Positions 39,301 through 51,006 are shown, numbered from the stretch's first letter. The stretch: DNA of 64,000 nt from Liolophura sinensis (GCF_032854445.1 NC_088299.1:18593608-18657607), one strand, 5' to 3'. A program made the numbers and translations. Notes: generated by a model not told the origin, from the letters alone.

Positions 39301-42300
39301 TGAATGATGTGACACAACAATTGTCCACGTTTAACTTAAGCTGCGAAACTGAACACCAGTTGGTTGCTGAACACCACGTGCGAGGTCTTCCTGTAATAGC
39401 TCACATTCTTGTGCGGAACGCACTTGTTTTTAAAGTTTACTGTCATCTGCATACAGTGACAATTTAGAGTGCCGAACACAAGAAGACATGTCGTTTACAT
39501 ATAAAACAAACAGTAACGGAAGAATCAAAGACCCTTGCGGTACCCCGGACAATACCGGCTTCCATGAAGATCCTGCGCCCTGTAAGATAACTCGTTGTGA
39601 GCGGCCTTTGAGATACGAGCGCAGCCATTTGAGCAGTGGGCGTTGGAAGCCATAATGCTTCAGTTTATGTATCAACAACTCATGACAGACGCTGTCGAAG
39701 GCTTTACATAGGTCTAGGTACACAGCATCGGTCTGCAGTTTTGCGTCAAAAGCCTTAGTGATACCATCAACATAACAGGTTGGGTTGGTAACCGTGTCAC
39801 GGTTACGAAAAAATCCATGTTGATTTAAGGCTATTTTGTTTCGAACATGTTGAAATAGTGTTTCATATACAGCCTTTTCATGAATTGTACTGAAGATTGG
39901 TATCAAAGATATAGGGCGGTAATTAGTAACGTCAGTCCGGTCGCCTTTTTGAAAATTGGAATCACGTTAGCTCTCTTAAAACCTGTTGGAAAGCACCCAT
40001 TTGAAGAGATGTGTTGAAAATTAAACTTAGGGGAACGGCCAGTTCCTCTGCACACTCTTTCAAAAGTAGGCCTGAAATATTGTCATATCCACAGGCCTTG
40101 TGGATTTTTACAGAATTCAGTAAACAGGATATATAATGGGCATCAACAGTAGCATTGCTCATTATGTCATCACACTGAACAGAGAGCGGAGGCATTTCCG
40201 TTGTTTGAGGTCTGGTAAAAACACTATTGAAAAAATCGTTGAACAACTCGATTGAGTTTATATCATTAGCCTTAATATTTTCATACTTAACAAAGCCCAA
40301 AACTGAGCCTTTTGATTCCTTGGTTTTAACGAAACCCCAGACTTGCTTTGGGTTGTTTTCCCTTTCTGACTCAACATTTGAAATATATTCCTTATATTTC
40401 GTTTTAACTTTTTGAATGTATCGCGACCAGTGATGACGAGTGATCAGTGCAATGTTAGTTGTTACACTAAAGGGCATAGTTGCCTTCACAGTATTGTGTC
40501 AATGTTGCTTGTTACAGTACTGAACACAGTTGCCTTCACAGTATCATGTCAATGTTGCTTGTTACACTACCGGCCATAGTTGCCTTCACAGTATCGTGTC
40601 AATGTTGCTTTTACACTACCGGGCATAGCTGCCTTCACAGTATCGCGTCAATGTTGCTTTTACACTACCGGGCATAGCTGCCTTCACAGTATCGCGTCAA
40701 TGTTGCTTGTTACAACACTGGGCATAGTTGCCTTCACAGAATCGTGTCAATGTTGCTTGTTACACTACCGGCCATAGTTGCCTTCAAAGTATCGTGTCAA
40801 TGTTGCTTGTTACAGTACTGGACATAGTTGCCTTCACAGTATTGTGTCAATGTTGCTTCTTACGGTATTGAACATAGTTACCTTCACAGTATCGTGTCAT
40901 TGTTGCTTGTTACAGTACTGGACATAGTTGCCTTCACAATATTGTGTCAATGTTGCTTGTTACGGTACTGAACATAGTTGCCTTCACAGTATCGTGTCAG
41001 TGTTGCTTGTTACAGTACTGGACATAGTTGCCTTCACAGTATCGTGTCAGTGTTGCTTGTTACAGTACTGAACATAGTTGCCTTCACAGTGTCGTGTCAA
41101 TGTTGCTTGCTACAATACCTTGACGGTATTGTGTCATTTTTGGTTCTTACAGTACTGGACGATATAGTTAATATACAATTCCACAGTGATGACTCACCTG
41201 CTCTCTCCAGTCGCTTCCGGTGTCCGGGAAGGACTATCTCTAGCTCATCATACAATTCCTGGTCCGGTAACTGAAGGTTGGCCAGCTCCGTGAAATCCGT
41301 CAGATCTGACCGGATAAAGTTCACAAGGTAGTAGTCTAGATGGTGTTGACGTAACCATGTGTACAGTTGGTAGCCTTCACTGGGAGTGTAATGATAGCCT
41401 GAAAATACAGTTGACATAAGTTCAACAATGACGAGATGTATCATTCCACATTTTTTTCCTTAACAATGCAGAATACTGAGTGGACTGTCTTTATTATGTT
41501 ATATTTTGTTCTTGTGCAGTTCGAGACCGTTCTGTGGTGGAGTGCCGGTATTCAGATCGACACCGTTCTGAGGTCGAGTGCCTGTATTCAGATCGACACT
41601 GTTCTGTGGTCGAGCGCTAGTGTTCAGATCAACACTGATTCTGTGGTCGAATGCCTGTATTCAGATCGACACTAACTCTGTGGTCGAGTGCCTGTATTCA
41701 GATCAACACTGTTCTGTGGTCGAGTGCCTGTATTCAGATCGACACCGTTCTGTAGTCGAATGCCTGTCTTCAGACCAACCTTGTTCTGTGGTCAAGTGCC
41801 TGTATTCAGATCAACACTATTCTGTGATCGAGTACCTGTATTCAGATCGACATTGTTCTGTGGTCGAGTGCCTGTATTCAGATCGACACTGTTCTGTGGT
41901 CGAGCGCCAGTGTTCAGATCGACACTGATTCTGTGGTCGAGTGCTAGTATTCAGATCGACACTGATTCTGTGGTCTAGTGCCTCTATTGAGATCGACACT
42001 GTTCTGTGGTCGAGCGCCAGTGTTCAGATCGACACTGATTCTGTGGTCGAGTGCCAGTATTCAGATCGACACTGATTATGTGGTCGAGTGCCTGTATTCA
42101 GATCGACGCTATTCTGTGGTCGAGCGCCAGTGTACAGATCGACACTGATTCTGTGTTCGGGTGCCTGTATTCAGATCAACACTGTTCTGTGGTCGAGTGC
42201 CTCTATTCAGATCGACATTGTTTTGTGGTCGAGCGCCAGTGTTCAGATCGACACTGATTCTGTGGACGAGTGCCTGTATTTAGATCGACACTGATTCTGT

Positions 42301-45300
42301 GGTCGAGTGCCTCTATTCAGATCGACATTGTTCTGTGGTCGAGTGCCTGTATTCAGATCGACACTGATTCTGTGGTCGAGCGCCAGTGTTCAGATCGACA
42401 CTGATTCTGTGGTCGAGTGCCTGTATTCAGATCAACACTGTTCTGTGGTCGAGTGCAAGTGTTCAGATCGACACTGATTCTGTGCTCGAGTACCTGTATT
42501 GAGATCGACACCGTTCTGTGGTTGAGTGCCTGTATAGAGATCGACACTGTTCTGTGGTCAAATGCCAGTATTCAGATCGACACTGATTCTGTGGTCGAGT
42601 GCCTGTATTGAGATCGACACTGTTCTGTGGTCGAGTACCTGTATTCAGATCGACACAGATTCTGTGGTCGAATACCTGTATTCAGATTGACACTGTTCTG
42701 TGGTCAAGTGCTTGTTTTCAGATCGACACTGTTCTGTGGTCGAGTGCCTGTATTCAGTCACAATCAGTCATAAACTCATTTTTTATGGTTTATTTTTTCG
42801 TGTGAGCCGTAGACAGTCTATACTGTGAAACAAATAATTGCAGTCCTTTGACTGAATTAATTTTATGAACGATTTATGTTATTGCAGTTAGATATAACAT
42901 ACTGGGTTTTCGAGGGAACGAGCTGAATATACTGGTCTATTACTGTGATTCACAATTTTCTGCACTTTGATCAAATCCAAAACCTTTCACGAACTAGAAA
43001 TGGTGTTAACACGGGACTTAGCTCGCGAATCTAGATGTCAAAAACTCGTCAGGCAAAATAGGGGTACCACGCCAGCACTTGCGGGAATTTTTTTTTTGTA
43101 CACATTTACACATATAGCTCCCAGCCAGGTATTCCATTAAAGGGGGCGTTGACGGGACATATAGGCCCTTCAACTTACATAACCCTTATGTAAGGATGTA
43201 TGACGCTTTCTTACACTTGGTTTCCTACCACTACAACACCATACCACGCGATCATGTATACACCCATGAAATGGGTATCTTGCATGCACATGCAGTCTTA
43301 TTTATTTCATCATTTAATTATTTGTCCATTTCATTGGTGCGTAACTCAATAATACAACACTATACCAGATGACAAGTATTATGTTTATTTGCATGTTGTT
43401 GTTTCTTTATACATTTGATTTCTGTTTAAAATCATGAGCAGGAAGACTCCTATCACCCCCAAGGTTCACTCATAACATCGCCAAAATTCATTTATATCAT
43501 CGCCAATGTTCACTCATATCATCGCCAAGGTTCACTCATATCATCCCTAAGATTCACTCATATCATCGCCAAAGTTCACTGATATTACCGTCAAGATTCA
43601 CTCATATCATGGCCAAGATTCACTCATATCATCGCCAAAGGTTCACTCATATCACCCCCAAGGTTCGCTCATATCATCGCCAAGATTCAATCATATCACC
43701 CCCAAGGTTCCCTCATATCATCCCCAAGGTTCACACATATCATCCCCAAGGTTCACTCATATCACCCCCAAGATTCACTCATTTCACCCCCAAGGTTCGC
43801 TCATATCACCCCCAAGGTTGACTCATGTCACCCCCAAGGTTCCCTCACATCATCCCCAAGGTTCACACAAATCATCCCCAAGTTTCACTCATATCATCGC
43901 CAAGATTTACTCATATCATCGCGAAGATTCACTTATAATTTCGCCAAGGTTGACTCAAATCATCGCCAAAGTTCACTCATATCACTCCCTATGTTCACTC
44001 ATATAAAACCCAAGATTCGCTCATATCATCGTCAAGGTTCACTCATGTCACCCCCAAGATTCGCTCATATCATCGACAAGGTTCACTCATATAACCCTCA
44101 AGGTTCACTCATATAATCCCCAAGATTCGCTCATATCATCGACAAAGTTCACTCATAACACCCCCAAGGTTCACTCATATCATCCCCAAGATTCGCTCAT
44201 ATCATCGACAAGGTTCACTTATATCACCCCCCAGATTCACTCATATCATCCCCAAGGTTCACTCATATCATCCCTAAGGTTCACTCATATCATCCCCAAG
44301 ATTTACTCAAATCACCCCCAACGTTCACTCATATCATTGTCAAGGTTCACTCATATAACCCCCAAGGTTCACTCATATCATCCCCAAGGTTCATTCATAT
44401 CATCGCCAAGATTCACTCCAAGATATCACCCCCAAGATTCACTCATATCATTGTCAAGGTTCACTCACATCATCGCCAAGGTTCACTCATATCACCCCCA
44501 AGATTCACTCATATCATCCCCAAGGTTCACTCATATCATCGCCATGATTCACTCCAAGATATCACCTCCAAGATTCACTCATATTATTCCCAAGGTTCGC
44601 TCATATCATCGCCAAGATTCACTCATATCATTGTCAAGGTTCACTCATATCATTCACAAGGTTCACTCATATCATTCACAAGATTCACTCATATCACCCC
44701 CAAGGTTCACTCATATCACACCCAAGGTTCACTCATATCATCCTTAAGGTTCGCTCATATCATCCCCAACGTTCACTCATATCATCCCCAAGGTTCACTC
44801 ATATCACCCCCAAAGTTCGCTCATATCATCGCGAAAATTCACTTATATCCCTTCCAAGGTGCGCTCATATCACCCCCAAGGTTCACACATATCACCCAAA
44901 GGTTCACTCACATCATCGCCAAGGTTCACTCATATCACCCCCAAGATTCACTCATATCATCCCCAAGGTTCACTCATATCATCGCCATGATTCACTCCAA
45001 GATATCACCTCCAAGATTCACTCATATTATCCCCAAGGTTCGCTCATATCATCGCCAAGATTCACTCATATCATTCACAAGGTTCACTCAAATCATCCCC
45101 AAGATTCACTCATATCACCCCCGAGGTTCACTCAAATCATCCCCAAGATTCACTCATATCACCCCCAAGGTTCACTCATATCACACCCAAGGTTCACTCA
45201 TATCATCCTTAAGGTTCGCTCATATCATCCCCAACGTTCACTCATATCATCCCCAAGGTTCACTCATATCACCCCCAAAGTTCGCTCATATCATCGCGAA

Positions 45301-48300
45301 AATTCACTTATATCCCTTCCAAGGTGCGCTCATATCACCCCCAAGGTTCACACATATCACCCAAAGGTTCACTCATATAACCCCCAAGGTTCATTCATAT
45401 CATCGCCAAGGTTCGCTGATATAACCCTCAAGGTTCACCCATATCATCCCCAAGGTTCACTCATATCATCGCCAAGATTCACTCCAAGATATCACCCCCA
45501 AGATTCACTCATATCATTGTCAAGGTTCACTCATATCATCGCCAAGGTTCACTCATATCACCCCCAAGGTTCACTCATATCATCGCCAAGATTCACTCCA
45601 AGATATCACCCCCAAGATTCACTCATGTCATTGTCAAGGTTCACTCATATCATCGCCAAGGTTCACTCATATCACCCCCAAGGTTCACTCATATCATCCC
45701 CAAGGTTCATATCCCACTCAAATCATCTCTCAAGGTTCACCCTCACTCATATCATCCCCAAGATTCACTCATATCACCCCCAAAGTTCACTCATATCACC
45801 CCCATGATTCACTCATATCATTGTCAAGGTTCACTCATATCACCCCCAAGGTTCGCTCATATCACCCCCAAGGTTCACTCATATCACCCCCAAGGTTTAC
45901 TCAGATCACCCCCTAGGTTCATCCATATCATCGCCAAGATTCACTCATATCAACCCCAAGGTTCACTCATGTCATCCCCAAGATTCACTCATATCACCCC
46001 CAAGTTTCGCTCATATCACCCCCAATGTTCACTCACATCCTCGCCAAGATTCACTTATACCATCGCCAATATTCACCCATATCACCGCCAAAATCCACTT
46101 ATATCATTTAAGGAACACCAATCAAATGAATAAATCTAAGTATTTTATATACAGAGTTAACCACGTATGTAACTCTGTTTTTGGAACTCACACATAACCA
46201 TCTGGTGCGCATGTACCATTAACGATTACACGTTCATTATATATACGTGTCGCATATAACAGAGGGTTCTATAAACATACGTGTATATAAACGTTGGTAT
46301 TACTTTCTGTTTTAGTCCACTTTTCCCACACTTTATACCTACACAGGATATCCCCTGGGTGACCAGCCTTGCCTCACTGCACAAGGAATTAGACATAAGA
46401 CTAGCATTTTCTACATGTTCACATGTATCTTAGATTTCTAAACATATGTCGTCTGAAAACCATCTCCGTGTATAGGCTTACTTGTACAAAGTTGACGGGG
46501 TCAGACATGCGTTGTTTGTATGCGATGCATTTAGTCTACCAGGCAGGTAGATCTATACATTTCCCTGTCGTTGTCCCGGACTATACACACATATGATATG
46601 TAGGACAAAAACTCTTGCAAGCTGAAGATAAACGATGTATTTATTTTAACCCAGTTTTACAAATGCTATACTTATATGTTCTTTTGAATAAACCTTTCAA
46701 CGAAATGTGAAAATTTCCACGCCGAGATTTTACCTTTTGAATACAAAAATGAGAGTACATGTATAATTCTTCGTGTGTAAGAAACTTGAGCGAATTATTT
46801 TATAGAAAGTTTGCAGTACCTCCATAATGCATCTTTTCACCATGAACAAAGTAGTGATATCGTTGTACTCAAGTGTAGGCTAGACATGTACACATGACTG
46901 TACCTATGTCTCCATGTCTCTGTGTTACTTTATCCAGGTATATATATTTCCTGGTCCTAGACTTTTACTTCTTGCTTGGACCTCTGTGACCTAGTGGCTA
47001 TCGTGCTAGCGAAGCCCACTGACCCAGAAGCCCCTCACCAATGTGGTCGCTGTGAGTTCAAGTCTAGCTCATGCTGGCTTACTCTTCGGCCTTCCAGCAA
47101 CCTACGGATAGTCGTAGGTTTCCTCCTAGGCTCTCCTATACGTTTATGCTGGCCATCGTTGAGTAAGTAAAATATGCTTAATACGCGTAAAAAACAAACA
47201 AATAAATAAATATATAAATATATTTCATCTATTGATTGTTGTACTAGAAGTCAACTAAACTGTAACAGTATCTGCAGTGTAACAGTCCAATTAGAAACAC
47301 TGCTGTACCAACAGTCCTGGGAGCCAAATCTTATATATCGTACAAATAGCCAAGGAAGCAATATTATACCAGCACTGTGACCAATGTGCTCGCTGTGAGT
47401 TCAAGTCCAGCTCATGTGGGCATGTTTATTTATTTATGTATTTATTCACTAAAACGCAGGGCTAAACAACTGTTCGCTCGTTCGATTCCGGTCAGGTTTA
47501 CGGCTTGAGGAGTCAGGAGCACTTTAAGTAATCACCACCTGGCTGTCTAAAGCATCTATACCTAAAGTGTACCCGATCTGTCTGACCAATAAGGTCCCAG
47601 GCTCGAATCCCAGCTATAAAACTGAATCGAAGGAAGATTTAAATTAGGAGGTGTGTCGACCAGCTGGCAGTTACTCCCTGTACTGTGGTTTCTTAATTTT
47701 CCACCCATGCATAAAGGAGACCATGTGATATAAGTGAACAATTCAACTAGATGCGGAGTTCAGCACTAATGAAATAAGTAAATACATATGTATTCTATAT
47801 CAGATATATGTATTTATTATCTACTGATCAGTTTACAGCTTACGACTGAGAAATTCGGACGCGGGCCACGTACAGACGGTTTAAGGAATATATGAGAGAA
47901 CCATCTCAACACCCAAGTTGACTTCTAATCGCGCGCCTATGGATTTGAACATTGCAAAGACTACACACATGTATAGTATGGCCCGCATTCATTGATATGT
48001 GCGCAAGCTGATAAACCTGTCTATTATCATCAGTGTAAAGAAACTTGCTCTATGCAAACCGTTTACACATTCTTGAGAAAAGTTTTTTTGTTTAATACCA
48101 TACTCCATAAGAACTTGGGATTCCCATGTTATAGGTAGTGTTTTCAGTTATTTAACTGAAAAATTTTCGTTCACAGGAAAATATATATCTACATGAACAG
48201 GGATAAATAGTTTTCAAAGGCTTTATGCGCATGTGTACGACATTTATTAAAATTAATTCATTCCCCTGACGGGTATACGACATACACACCTTCACACTTA

Positions 48301-50153
48301 TCTATCTAGTATGTGTCCCTTGCAGAATGAGCACGTATACTTCCATAACAATTGCATATACAGTCTCAAGTCTGTTTGAATAACGCGTCTTACGTAGCCG
48401 GGTTACCTGCAATATGGTGTCAAAAGACCGGCGGCCCACCCCGCCCGTCACTGGAGACTCCGCATGTGACACAACAGCCGATTTTATGCGCAGCCAAACA
48501 TGTCGTTTGATATATGTAAAGCGGCTTATGTGTACGGGACAGGGGTTACATTTGAGGTCAAATTTCTTGGTAGTTCTCCATATACAAGAAAAGACAACGT
48601 ACATGTAGGCTAAAGAAAACATTCATACAATGGCATATACTCTTTTCTTATACGACTCTCCTGTACACCTCTGGTGTGTGCTACTTGTACACGTTAGGCC
48701 CTATATATATGCTAATATACATGAATAGGTATGTTTCGAGGTGCTATCACTCATTCAAGAGACGTGTCGTAAACCTCTGATAATAATTAATTCGACATCT
48801 GCAAAATAATTAAACATTTATAGATTTACTTGTAATATATTCACATATAGGCCTACGTCTCCATTTCATATATGTTTTTATATACACATGTATGTGTACC
48901 GAAAGCGAAAGCCTGTGTACTTTATTATATCAACAAGCACGTTAACAAAGTATTAGATGTTGTATACCAGTGTAAATACATAACCATTTTGGTATTTTTT
49001 TGTTGTTGTGTACATTTAGCAGCTGGAAGGGCATGTCTTACCTCAAGAGGTTGCCAGAGGCCTGGTGGTTTTAGCCCCAGCATTCCGATTGCTTTATGAA
49101 TGCACTTATAAAAAGCTATGATATATGGGGCTAACAAAAATATTCACCATCTTCGCGTTAAACCACAGCTACAACTGCAATGGCTGGTTTTGAATAGGAA
49201 TAGTTTTAAGTAAAGCATAAAACAGTGTCAAACAGAGGCATACATCGTTAATCAACGCGATTGTTCAGTGCAGAGACTTTCGGATTAAAATAAAGCAGGC
49301 AAAGTTTAGGTCGAACGCTTTACATGTGTTCTAGGGTAAAGGCCTATATTTGACCCCATCTATGTGTCTGTTAAATATAATGTGTGTTTACAAATTACAG
49401 TTGGGAAATATTCGCTGAACTTTTGACACCAGATTAAACTCTTTTATCAATCGAACTTCGATCCATATTAGCAGATCAGTAGTACAACTGCAAACAACTG
49501 TGAGTTACAGCTAACCCACCTGCAAAACTGACGGGGAAAGTTTCCATATATACAGGCCTAGTCTGTTCCAGGCAGTGTAAATAGTTAGTGAAGGCTGAAT
49601 AAATGTAGGCAGGGTTACATGGGGACAATCTTATATCAATCATAATAGCCCCACCCCCCTCCGCAAGCCACACTCACTACCCCAGGGTTTGTTACTGCGC
49701 CTCCATGCATATGCTCATTCTAAGTGGATAAAATTTCAGTGTTTTAAACTGATCTCCAGTTAACGTACACTTCCCATCACTAGGCGAGTGAATAAATCAA
49801 GACTTTAGTGTGCACAGGGCTACGTCACATAAATAATTACACGCATATGCATGTAGCCTGTATTAACTAGAAATAATGAGAACTTGCTGAAGGGGAGTGG
49901 GGGGGGGGGGGTCAGAGTAATATGATAAACACCCCCAGCTGTTGGTAGATTCTGCCTTACCTGCTGTCAACAGCAACTGCCGATGGTTCGGGTCCGAAAT
50001 TTCCATGGCATCCAGGTCATCGTCTTGTAAATTATTCACGTCCGACTCACAGTCAAAACCTTTCGTTACAAAAATTTCGTAATATTGCTCCAGTCCAAGC
50101 TCCATCAAAAATTCCTTCACACCTTCAGTCATTGCTAAGTAGTTTTCGTTCAT
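32455..50153 (-). CDS. SAM-SAM-retropepsin protein, five-exon gene (whole span)
   Basis: Joined exons (minus): 50153-49961, 41398-41198, 35380-35213, 34274-34057 and 33312-32455. Their lengths (193, 201, 168, 218, 858) total 1,638 nt, or 545 codons plus stop. The phases agree at every junction (1, 1, 1, 0) and every intron is GT-AG. The protein has SAM1 (about 8-64), SAM2 (about 74-131), a basic linker with RKKRR (136-140), and a retropepsin-like domain with FMVDSGSDVVTL (D208-S209-G210 catalytic loop) and a later SYDSLGSRVIRHF (265-277, the usual LG motif before the C-terminal helix). Ten 13-residue repeats (about 325-454) and a Ser/Pro-rich end follow. Retropepsins act as dimers, and SAM domains could supply the oligomerisation. 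That is inference. I know no named orthologue. It appears intact and so is probably a host gene with a domesticated protease. The GAA|GTAAAA donor of exon 4 is the weakest site. Confidence 0.82.
33575..33765 (-). repeat. SINE fragment, second family, minus strand (intron 4)
   Basis: The reverse complement has taaaatgtgactgggtgggg, tgtcttcggtatgtaa and a 3' end with aagcgacattaaacccc. It matches the central block and tail type of the SINE at 17542-17888. The tRNA-like head is not visible. Confidence 0.65.
34057..34274 (-). CDS. Exon 4: retropepsin-like active-site exon
   Basis: The acceptor is cttgtatag|C (phase 1) and the donor is gaa|gtaaaa (phase 0). It encodes residues 188-260, including LLLGSNVTF, FMVDSGSDVVTL (the D-S-G catalytic triad plus the hydrophobic strand) and a Lys/Arg-rich hairpin that ends in QIEIE. 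With exon 5 it forms the roughly 100-residue length expected of a single-lobe retropepsin. No gag, RT or integrase sequence lies beside it. Confidence 0.82.
34466..34684 (-). repeat. SINE copy, main family, minus strand (intron 3)
   Basis: Reads ttttacgccgtactcaagaa, cacttatacaacgg, ggtgggaggataac, ccaccatccacaggttgc, cttcccatgtaggtc and gaactcacagcgac, the reverse complement of most of the family. A further degenerate piece of similar pattern follows at about 34725-34830. Confidence 0.8.
35213..35380 (-). CDS. Exon 3: basic linker
   Basis: The acceptor is aatgttacag|T and the donor is attg|gtaagt, both phase 1. It encodes residues 132-188, beginning VTQLRKKRRLDD (possible nuclear signal) and containing GRWGKPSALVDAKYDF. 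No stop occurs in this frame, and 168 nt keeps the phase. An alternative acceptor six bases further on (ttacacag|C) would drop two residues without changing frame. Confidence 0.75.
35381..36135. other. Intron 2, part without recognised features
   Basis: Unique AT-rich intron sequence. The 76-codon plus-strand frame at 35967-36197 has no domain. Confidence 0.5.
36136..36265. repeat. Short tandem repeat, about 25-bp unit, 5 copies
   Basis: Copies of ttcacagtttagacccaagc plus ataca, with small changes, directly before the larger 38-bp array. Confidence 0.9.
36360..37290. repeat. Minisatellite, about 38-bp unit, about 24 copies (intron 2)
   Basis: The unit contains tgtacgagcgtatgacaacc and cgcgctatttaccctgg, with abundant substitutions and some shortened units. 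Its right edge runs into a SINE 3' tail. Confidence 0.94.
37300..37385 (+). repeat. SINE 3' tail next to the 38-bp array
   Basis: gtgaaatattcttgagcatg, gcgtaaaacaccaatc and an aaataaataaat tail match the 3' end of the main SINE family. No box A or B precedes it. Array sequence takes their place. Confidence 0.85.
37386..38230. other. Intron 2, part without recognised features
   Basis: No coding or repeat signal recognised. Confidence 0.5.
38231..38341. repeat. Short tandem repeat, about 28-bp unit, 4 copies
   Basis: Units of the form gcctataaatatctgccatc plus ctctgtta, diverging along the array, directly beside the LINE 3' end. Confidence 0.85.
38342..40440 (-). pseudogene. Non-LTR retrotransposon (LINE) fragment with RT domain
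   Basis: Minus-strand frames cover the linker (about 40440-39962), the reverse transcriptase core (39906-39430) and the C-terminal segment (39101-38691). RT hallmarks are visible: NQHGF, DLCKAFDSV (first catalytic Asp), LLKWLRSYL, GVPQGS and the YADDSKL box. The element is broken by at least two frameshifts near 39900-39980, a gap between the RT core and the C-terminal part, and loss of the endonuclease half. The 3' end on the minus strand shows an aataaaccaataaacc-like tail near 38345-38365. I place it in the broad CR1/jockey group without certainty. It lies in intron 2 in the same direction as the host gene. Confidence 0.85.
40478..41165. repeat. Minisatellite, about 50-bp unit, about 13 copies (intron 2)
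   Basis: The unit runs from gttgccttcacagtatcgtg through tcaatgttgcttgttac to a variable actaccgggcata. The array abuts the LINE fragment on the left and reaches to about 30 bp from the exon 2 splice donor on the right. Confidence 0.93.
41198..41398 (-). CDS. Exon 2: second SAM domain
   Basis: The acceptor is tgtattttcag|G and the donor is gcag|gtgagt. It is phase 1 on both sides, so the exon is symmetric and exactly encodes one module. Residues 65-131 include YQLYTWLRQHHLDYYL, FIRSDLTDFTEL and LPGHRKRLERA, the helix pattern and final G-H-R-x-R helix typical of SAM domains. The phase matches exon 1, so splicing directly across the 8.5-kb intron keeps the frame. Confidence 0.85.
41526..42756. 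repeat. Minisatellite, 36-bp unit, about 34 copies (intron 1)
   Basis: The unit is gttctgtggtcgagtgcctg plus tattcagatcgacact. Point variants recur (gattctg for gttctg, gcgccagtg for gtgcctgta). Its length, a multiple of three, keeps several frames open on both strands, so the short frames here are artefacts. Confidence 0.96.
42757..43455. other. Intron 1, unique stretch between arrays
   Basis: Nothing recognised. Confidence 0.5.
43456..46111. repeat. Minisatellite, 22-bp unit, about 120 copies (intron 1)
   Basis: The unit is tcactcatatcaycnccaag plus gt or at. Substitutions are frequent, and insertions such as 'tcactccaagatatcac' recur at several places, which marks block duplications (44.35-44.8 kb, 44.9-45.3 kb and 45.4-45.7 kb look alike). 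The right end passes straight into a SINE tail. Confidence 0.96.
46112..46135 (+). repeat. SINE tail remnant at the end of the 22-bp array
   Basis: 'acaccaatcaaatgaataaa' equals the terminal motif of the main SINE family. Only this tail is present. Confidence 0.65.
46136..46975. other. Intron 1, unique stretch
   Basis: No coding or repeat signal recognised. Confidence 0.5.
46976..47222 (+). repeat. tRNA-derived SINE, near full length
   Basis: It starts ggacctctgtgacctagtgg (box A region). The box B region is gagttcaagtct, and the middle caacctacggatagtcg and the tail aaacaaacaaataaataaat follow the family order. It has a deletion where other copies carry gtacgtgggaaggt. Confidence 0.85.
47385..47785 (+). 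repeat. Degenerate SINE pieces
   Basis: gtgagttcaagtccagctca at about 47395 is the box B region of the main family, cut off after about 30 bp. At about 47595 ggctcgaatcccagc is a second box B-like site, followed by cacccatgcataaagg, atgtgatataagtgaa and an A-rich end at about 47785. This looks like a related, older SINE. Confidence 0.55.
47786..49960. other. Intron 1, no further exon identified
   Basis: Mostly unique AT-rich sequence. A G-run lies near 49900. A plus-strand patch at 49018-49111 looks weakly exon-like but was not accepted. Confidence 0.45.
49961..50153 (-). CDS. Exon 1: start codon and first SAM domain
   Basis: It starts at the ATG at 50153 (MNENYLAM) and ends LLLTA plus one base before a strong donor, cag|gtaagg. 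The SAM pattern is clear: VKEFLMELGLEQYYEIF, then FDCESDVNNLQDDDLDAMEI and HRQLLLTA. A second in-frame Met8 exists. Met1 gives the longer protein and begins just before the domain. Confidence 0.83.
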
Positions 50154-51006
50154 TGTACAGATATTGCCATGTAAGCCTTAAAAATGCATGTTAAGTGTGA
50201 TCGGCAAAGACACAGAGTAGGCCTACGATTAACCATCGCCCTCTTCCTTAACCCAGATCTTACTTCAAACACGTCGCATGAACATGCCGAACCTGCCAGC
50301 CCTTACATGCCAGAACAAGAATGTCTCGTATATTTTTAATTTCAGTTTGATTGGGTACATCGCAGTGAGACCCGTCGTCTTTGTACGTTTCAACCAATGC
50401 CTACCGAACATGGGATGCTCGTTTGGACATGTTCGGGTTTCCCCCACGCTCCTTATACCAACCAATGAAATAGCTCCAATAAAATGACGTCACGAGAAGA
50501 GGGACACGATTTCATACTCCTCACAGCGTGAGCATATTCTCTACGCCCGCTTAACATCACATCCACCATTATCAACTTTGTACACAATCTGGAGCAACAC
50601 GAAGGTCACTGGAGAGAAATAAAAAAACACAAATTTCATCTTTTGTTTCTATGAATTTCTACATAGCATATGCATTCCCTGTTATCTACAGTGTGCATGA
50701 CATGATTTCAACCGACGCCTATAGTCTTTTTATTGATACTTGTTGATCGTAGTCCCGCGTTAGGCATGAGCGATGAGGCTAGCCTACACAAAACGACGCG
50801 TGGCGTACAAATTCGAAAGGTCAAATATGTCTTATGTTGGCAGCGTTATAACGCGATCGTCTAAACGGGTACATGCACTGTAAGGAGTGTGACGGGATTC
50901 CCTAATATGATCACCACGTTGTGGTGCTTTCTCCACATATCAGTGAGAGGAGCGCATTTGCTGAAAACTGTTTGGTGTAGGAGATCGTTGTTAACATTAC
51001 ACAAAA
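50154..51006. promoter_or_regulatory. Shared head-to-head promoter region
   Basis: 853 bp separate the start codons of the minus-strand SAM-retropepsin gene and the plus-strand GMDS gene. The interval holds a perfect CRE-like palindrome TGACGTCA at 50485-50492, CCAAT motifs at 50394, 50462 and 50476, and ATTGG at 50350. No TATA box is obvious at a suitable distance. The palindrome could act on both genes. The motifs are seen and their function is inferred. Confidence 0.5.

Noticed and set aside
41436-42805. Overlapping frames on both strands in the 36-bp intronic array
   Set aside because: Artefact of a 36-bp unit. Equally open frames on both strands are not coding evidence.
43609-46133. Frames of up to 145 codons reading HSYHPQGSLIS repeats
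   Set aside because: Three 22-bp units make 66 bp, so the frame cycles and stays open. It is array sequence in an intron.
49018-49111. Plus-strand patch after an acceptor-like ttgttgtgtacatttag
   Set aside because: Short open frame with no recognisable family, opposite to the host gene, and it partly resembles SINE-type sequence.
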